Assembly (NCBI GenBank): GCA_000431515.1
Contig: HF991370.1
Span: 22,531-30,052, forward strand
DNA: 7,522 bases
From: Clostridium sp. CAG:632
Lineage (GTDB): Bacteria > Bacillota > Clostridia > Lachnospirales > Lachnospiraceae
Direction: 5' to 3'
The notes beneath the pieces were generated by a model. It ran no database searches. It worked only from the letters and a program-made list of their open reading frames with translations, and was not told the origin of the DNA. Position 1 is the first letter of the stretch; each line of letters opens with the position of its first letter. Below, one piece after another: positions 5,819 to 7,522 of the stretch. The position numbers and the translations under genes were made by a program.

Positions 5819-7090
5819 TTACTGAATAGCTTTGAATGCCTCATCCAGATCTTCGATAATATCATCAATGTTTTCTGTTCCGATTGAAAGACGGATGGTG
5901 TTTGGCTTAATACCCTGATCTAACAGTTCCTCCTCATTTAACTGAGAGTGTGTGGTAGATGCCGGATGGATTACCAGCGACTTTACATCCGCAACGTTAG
6001 CCAGCAGAGAGAACAGCTCCAGATTATCGATAAAGTCCTTTGCCTTCTGTGCATCGCCCTTGATCTCAAATGTAAAGATGGAACCGCCACCATTCGGGAA
6101 GTATTTCTTATAGAGTTTCTGCTGTTCCGGATCCGTAGAAATCGACGGATGATGAACGGCCTCAACCTGTGGATGATTCTTCAGATATTCAACAACCTTC
6201 AATGCATTCTCTACATGGCGTTCCACACGGAGGGAGAGTGTTTCCAGGCCCTGCAGGAAGATGAATGCATGAAATGGTGACAGGGTAGCACCGGTATCAC
6301 GAAGGAGGATTGCGCGAATTTTGGTTACGAAGGCTGCCGGTCCGACTGCTTTCGTAAAGCTGATACCATGGTAGCTTGGGTTTGGCTCGGTGAGAGATGC
6401 GAACTTGCCGCTTGCTTCCCAGTCAAACTTACCACTGTCTACGATTACGCCACCGATGGTCGTTCCATGACCACCAATGAACTTTGTTGCCGAATGCACT
6501 ACGATATCTGCACCATACTCAATCGGGCGAACCAGGTATGGAGTTGCAAATGTATTATCAATTACCAACGGAATCTTGTGTGCATGTGCGATTCCTGCTA
6601 TTTTCTCAATATCAACGACATCGGAATTCGGATTACCAAGGGTCTCAATGAAGACTGCCTTTGTGTTATCCTGAATTGCCTGCTCGATCTCATCATAATT
6701 GAACGGATCTACGAATGTGGTATGAATGCCATACTGTGGGAGGGTATGCTCCAACAGGTTGTAAGTACCACCGTAAATGTTCTTAGCTGCTACAATATGA
6801 TCACCGTTCTGTGCCAAATTCTCAATCGTATATGCGATAGCTGCTGCACCGGATGCAACCGCAAGTGCTGCCACACCGCCTTCCAATGCTGCGATTCTCT
6901 GCTCGAAAACATCCTCGGTCGGATTGGTCAAACGTCCGTAAATATTACCTGCATCTGTCAGACCAAATCTTGCTGCTGCATGTTCGCAGTTACGGAACAC
7001 ATAAGAAGATGTCTGATAGATCGGAACGGCTCTGGAGTCAGTAACCGGATCCGGCTGGTCCTGTCCCACGTGTAACTGTAATGCTTCCAA
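5819..7090 (-). CDS. metY: O-acetylhomoserine sulfhydrylase-type PLP enzyme (MetY family), disturbed 5' end
   Basis: This 423-aa frame is a Cys/Met-metabolism PLP enzyme. The MetY type makes homocysteine from O-acetylhomoserine and sulfide, in the cytoplasm, leading to methionine. Visible signatures: VPIYQTSSYVF (residues 22-32), YGRLTNPT (51-58), ASGAAA (79-84), IDNTFATP (177-184), SATKFIGGHG with the PLP-binding Lys203, and the substrate-carboxylate Arg400 near the C-terminus. The length and the long TKFIGGHGTTIGG stretch favour the sulfhydrylase branch over MetB/MetC. The frame can only start at TTG 7090, because a TGA lies directly before it, or at a GTG at 7069. Neither has a visible RBS. 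The normal start is the ATG at 7152, now out of frame because of a 26-bp imperfect duplication. If repaired, the protein would be about 435 aa. There is no Met after the initiator and only one Cys (Cys35). The gene is preceded by a Cys-codon leader and followed by a terminator. Family assignment is secure; whether it is expressed as it stands is open. Confidence 0.88.
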   Translation of the reverse strand: MEALQLHVGQDQPDPVTDSRAVPIYQTSSYVFRNCEHAAARFGLTDAGNIYGRLTNPTEDVFEQRIAALEGGVAALAVASGAAAIAYTIENLAQNGDHIVAAKNIYGGTYNLLEHTLPQYGIHTTFVDPFNYDEIEQAIQDNTKAVFIETLGNPNSDVVDIEKIAGIAHAHKIPLVIDNTFATPYLVRPIEYGADIVVHSATKFIGGHGTTIGGVIVDSGKFDWEASGKFASLTEPNPSYHGISFTKAVGPAAFVTKIRAILLRDTGATLSPFHAFIFLQGLETLSLRVERHVENALKVVEYLKNHPQVEAVHHPSISTDPEQQKLYKKYFPNGGGSIFTFEIKGDAQKAKDFIDNLELFSLLANVADVKSLVIHPASTTHSQLNEEELLDQGIKPNTIRLSIGTENIDDIIEDLDEAFKAIQ

Positions 7091-7113
7091 TCAACGTGTA
7101 ACTGTAAAGTTTC
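7068..7113. repeat. Imperfect direct repeat with 26-bp period at the metY start
   Basis: On the minus strand GAAACTTTACAGTTACACGT (7113-7094) recurs as GAAGCATTACAGTTACACGT (7087-7068), 18 of 20 identical. The last 14 bases (TTACAGTTACACGT, 7107-7094 and 7081-7068) are perfect. Both copies encode the same start of the enzyme (ETLQLHV and EALQLHV). The extra 26 bp shifts the frame. Deletion between the perfect 14-mers would join the ATG at 7152 in frame to the enzyme. Confidence 0.9.
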
Positions 7114-7152
7114 AAATTTCAAATTTCTTTCTGCATATGATTTCTTTCCCAT
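7093..7152 (-). pseudogene. metY: Original 5' end of metY, separated from the enzyme by a frameshift
   Basis: The ATG at 7152 has an excellent RBS (AGAGG at 7164-7160, 7-nt spacer) and encodes MGKKSYAERN, then LKFETLQLHV, which is how MetY proteins normally begin. Without the following 26 bp it would continue directly into GQDQPDP of the enzyme frame. As it stands, this frame runs on in the wrong phase and stops at 6958. An upstream indel cannot rescue it, because TGA (7093-7091) lies in the enzyme frame just before TTG 7090. A 7-bp tandem AAATTTC pair (7114-7127) is a second slippage-prone sequence here. Confidence 0.75.
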
Positions 7153-7168
7153 AATTTTACCTCTTTCT

Positions 7169-7184
7169 GCAGGCTCGTTCCTGC
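7169..7184 (-). promoter_or_regulatory. Hairpin just upstream of the metY RBS
   Basis: On the minus strand GCAGG (7184-7180) and CCTGC (7173-7169) form a 5-bp stem with a 6-nt loop, ending 4 nt before the AGAGG site. The upstream arm overlaps CGGCAG (7186-7181), which could pair instead with TTGCCG in the leader ORF's Cys codons (7287-7282). This is a possible switch, but weak on its own. Confidence 0.35.
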
Positions 7185-7277
7185 CGTATATTCCTGTTTT
7201 ATTTTCGTTTTATTTTTTTATCGTTCTATATCTTTTTCTGATGTCTTTATTTCTGCGTTCATTCCAATCTATTATCC

Positions 7278-7337
7278 TTAGCGGCAACACATTCGGTTGT
7301 AATTAGCGACTCCGTATCTTATTTTGATCTGTCTCAT
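7278..7337 (-). CDS. Putative leader peptide ending in Cys-Cys-Arg, upstream of metY
   Basis: An ATG at 7337, with GAGG nine bases upstream in a context resembling the extended anti-SD match, opens a 19-codon ORF: MRQIKIRYGVANYNRMCCR. The stop TAA is at 7280-7278. Longer in-frame starts (7367, 7352, 7343) lack good RBS spacing. Two adjacent Cys codons, TGT TGC, sit two codons before the stop, in the 5' leader of a sulfur-assimilation gene and 125 nt before its ATG. This layout suits a ribosome-stalling peptide that senses Cys-tRNA supply, as known from cysteine-codon uORFs in mycobacteria. No classical terminator/antiterminator pair follows, so any control would have to act on translation or through another step. 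It could instead be a small protein of its own or a chance ORF. Confidence 0.5.
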   Translation of the reverse strand: MRQIKIRYGVANYNRMCCR

Positions 7338-7404
7338 AAGCATCAACCTCATTTCTATGTATCTCATGTTGTAGTAGTTTTATTTCCTACCTGATTACAA
7401 GGAT

Positions 7405-7433
7405 ATATTACCATGCCGATCCCGGGTTGTCTA
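7405..7433 (-). promoter_or_regulatory. metY promoter
   Basis: On the minus strand TAGACA (7433-7428, 5/6 match to the -35) and TAATAT (7410-7405, 4/6) are 17 bp apart, and TGG directly before the -10 gives an extended -10 element. The spacer contains the palindrome CCCGGG. Outer arms ATTTCCT and AGGAAAT (about 7444-7438 and 7388-7382) flank the promoter and could be an operator. Confidence 0.65.
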
Positions 7434-7450
7434 ATACAGGAAATCAAGAG

Positions 7451-7501
7451 CCGGTTATAGGGAAAGGCTATAGCTGTTTCACAACTATTTTTCATAACCG
7501 G
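7451..7501. repeat. Nested inverted repeats upstream of the metY promoter
   Basis: CCGGTTAT (7451-7458) and ATAACCGG (7494-7501) are perfect 8-bp inverted arms. Between them, ATAGTTGT/ACAGCTAT on the minus strand (7488-7481 and 7477-7470) forms a second stem with a 3-nt loop and one G-U pair. TTTTC follows the outer arm only on the plus strand. This could be a regulator site or the tail of an RNA or gene lying to the right. No CDS is visible from 7434 to the window end. Confidence 0.5.
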
Positions 7502-7522
7502 TTTTCACCGTCATATGCTTCA

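Larger units (their letters stand above)
7153..7404 (-). other. metY 5' leader (about 245 nt)
   Basis: From the predicted transcription start near 7398 to the metY ATG at 7152, the leader contains the Cys-Cys ORF, a long A-rich low-complexity stretch (about 7265-7190) and a small hairpin next to the RBS. I looked for S-box/SAM, cobalamin, THF and T-box signatures and saw none of their core sequences. No Rho-independent terminator is visible inside it. Confidence 0.6.

Noticed and set aside
6368..7075. 235-aa Cys-rich open frame on the plus strand opposite metY
   Set aside because: It is antisense to conserved metY codons. Its many Cys come from reading complementary codons, and there is no RBS or domain.
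6958..7093. Programmed -1 frameshift rescuing metY from the ATG at 7152
   Set aside because: Both frames are open in the overlap, but I see no X XXY YYZ slippery heptamer or strong downstream structure. Mutation or assembly error is simpler.
7153..7404. SAM riboswitch, T-box or other known riboswitch in the metY leader
   Set aside because: None of the core motifs I know (S-box core, T-box AGGGUGG, cobalamin box) is present, and there is no terminator/antiterminator pair.

Overview
The window reads as a chromosomal segment of a Gram-positive Firmicute, most likely a gut Lachnospiraceae-type Clostridium relative. The reasons are moderate GC with A/T-rich spacers, strong GGAGG-type ribosome binding sites, sigma-A-like promoters, and protein sequences (CopA with a C-terminal metal-binding domain, a Cys-rich CsoR N-terminus, a MetY-type enzyme) of the kind I associate with that group. 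The genus cannot be fixed from the sequence alone. Every gene I can support lies on the minus strand, so the transcriptional order runs from right to left.

Right end (7522-5726): a well-formed promoter (TAGACA, 17 bp, TAATAT with an extended -10 TG) drives a leader of about 245 nt. The leader carries a 19-codon ORF ending in two adjacent Cys codons, then metY, an O-acetylhomoserine sulfhydrylase-type PLP enzyme, and finally a Rho-independent terminator. The 5' end of metY is disturbed. The good RBS and ATG at 7152 are out of frame with the enzyme because of an imperfect 26-bp duplication, so the intact reading frame can only start at a TTG (7090) that has no visible RBS. Apart from its initiator, the enzyme contains no methionine and only one cysteine.

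Middle (5645-4479): a 388-aa protein joins an N-terminal rhodanese domain to a TtcA-type PP-loop tRNA-thiolation domain, a further sulfur-handling function.

Copper operon (4455-1303): a csoR-copA operon. The promoter has a perfect CsoR-type inverted repeat lying across the -35/-10 spacer. csoR encodes the Cu(I) repressor and copA a P1B-1 Cu(I)-exporting ATPase, and a GNRA-loop terminator closes the unit. The copA frame runs through an A-rich linker into a C-terminal CopZ-like domain. That domain has its own in-frame ATG with a textbook GGAGG RBS, so one gene may make both a fused pump and a free 69-aa copper chaperone.

Left end (1167-1): the 5' part of a lipoprotein gene of unknown family that runs off the window edge.

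The most interesting points are the possible internal start for CopZ, the broken and possibly revertible 5' end of metY, and the Cys-Cys leader peptide ahead of a sulfur-assimilation gene. No rRNA, tRNA, CRISPR array, transposase or phage gene is visible.
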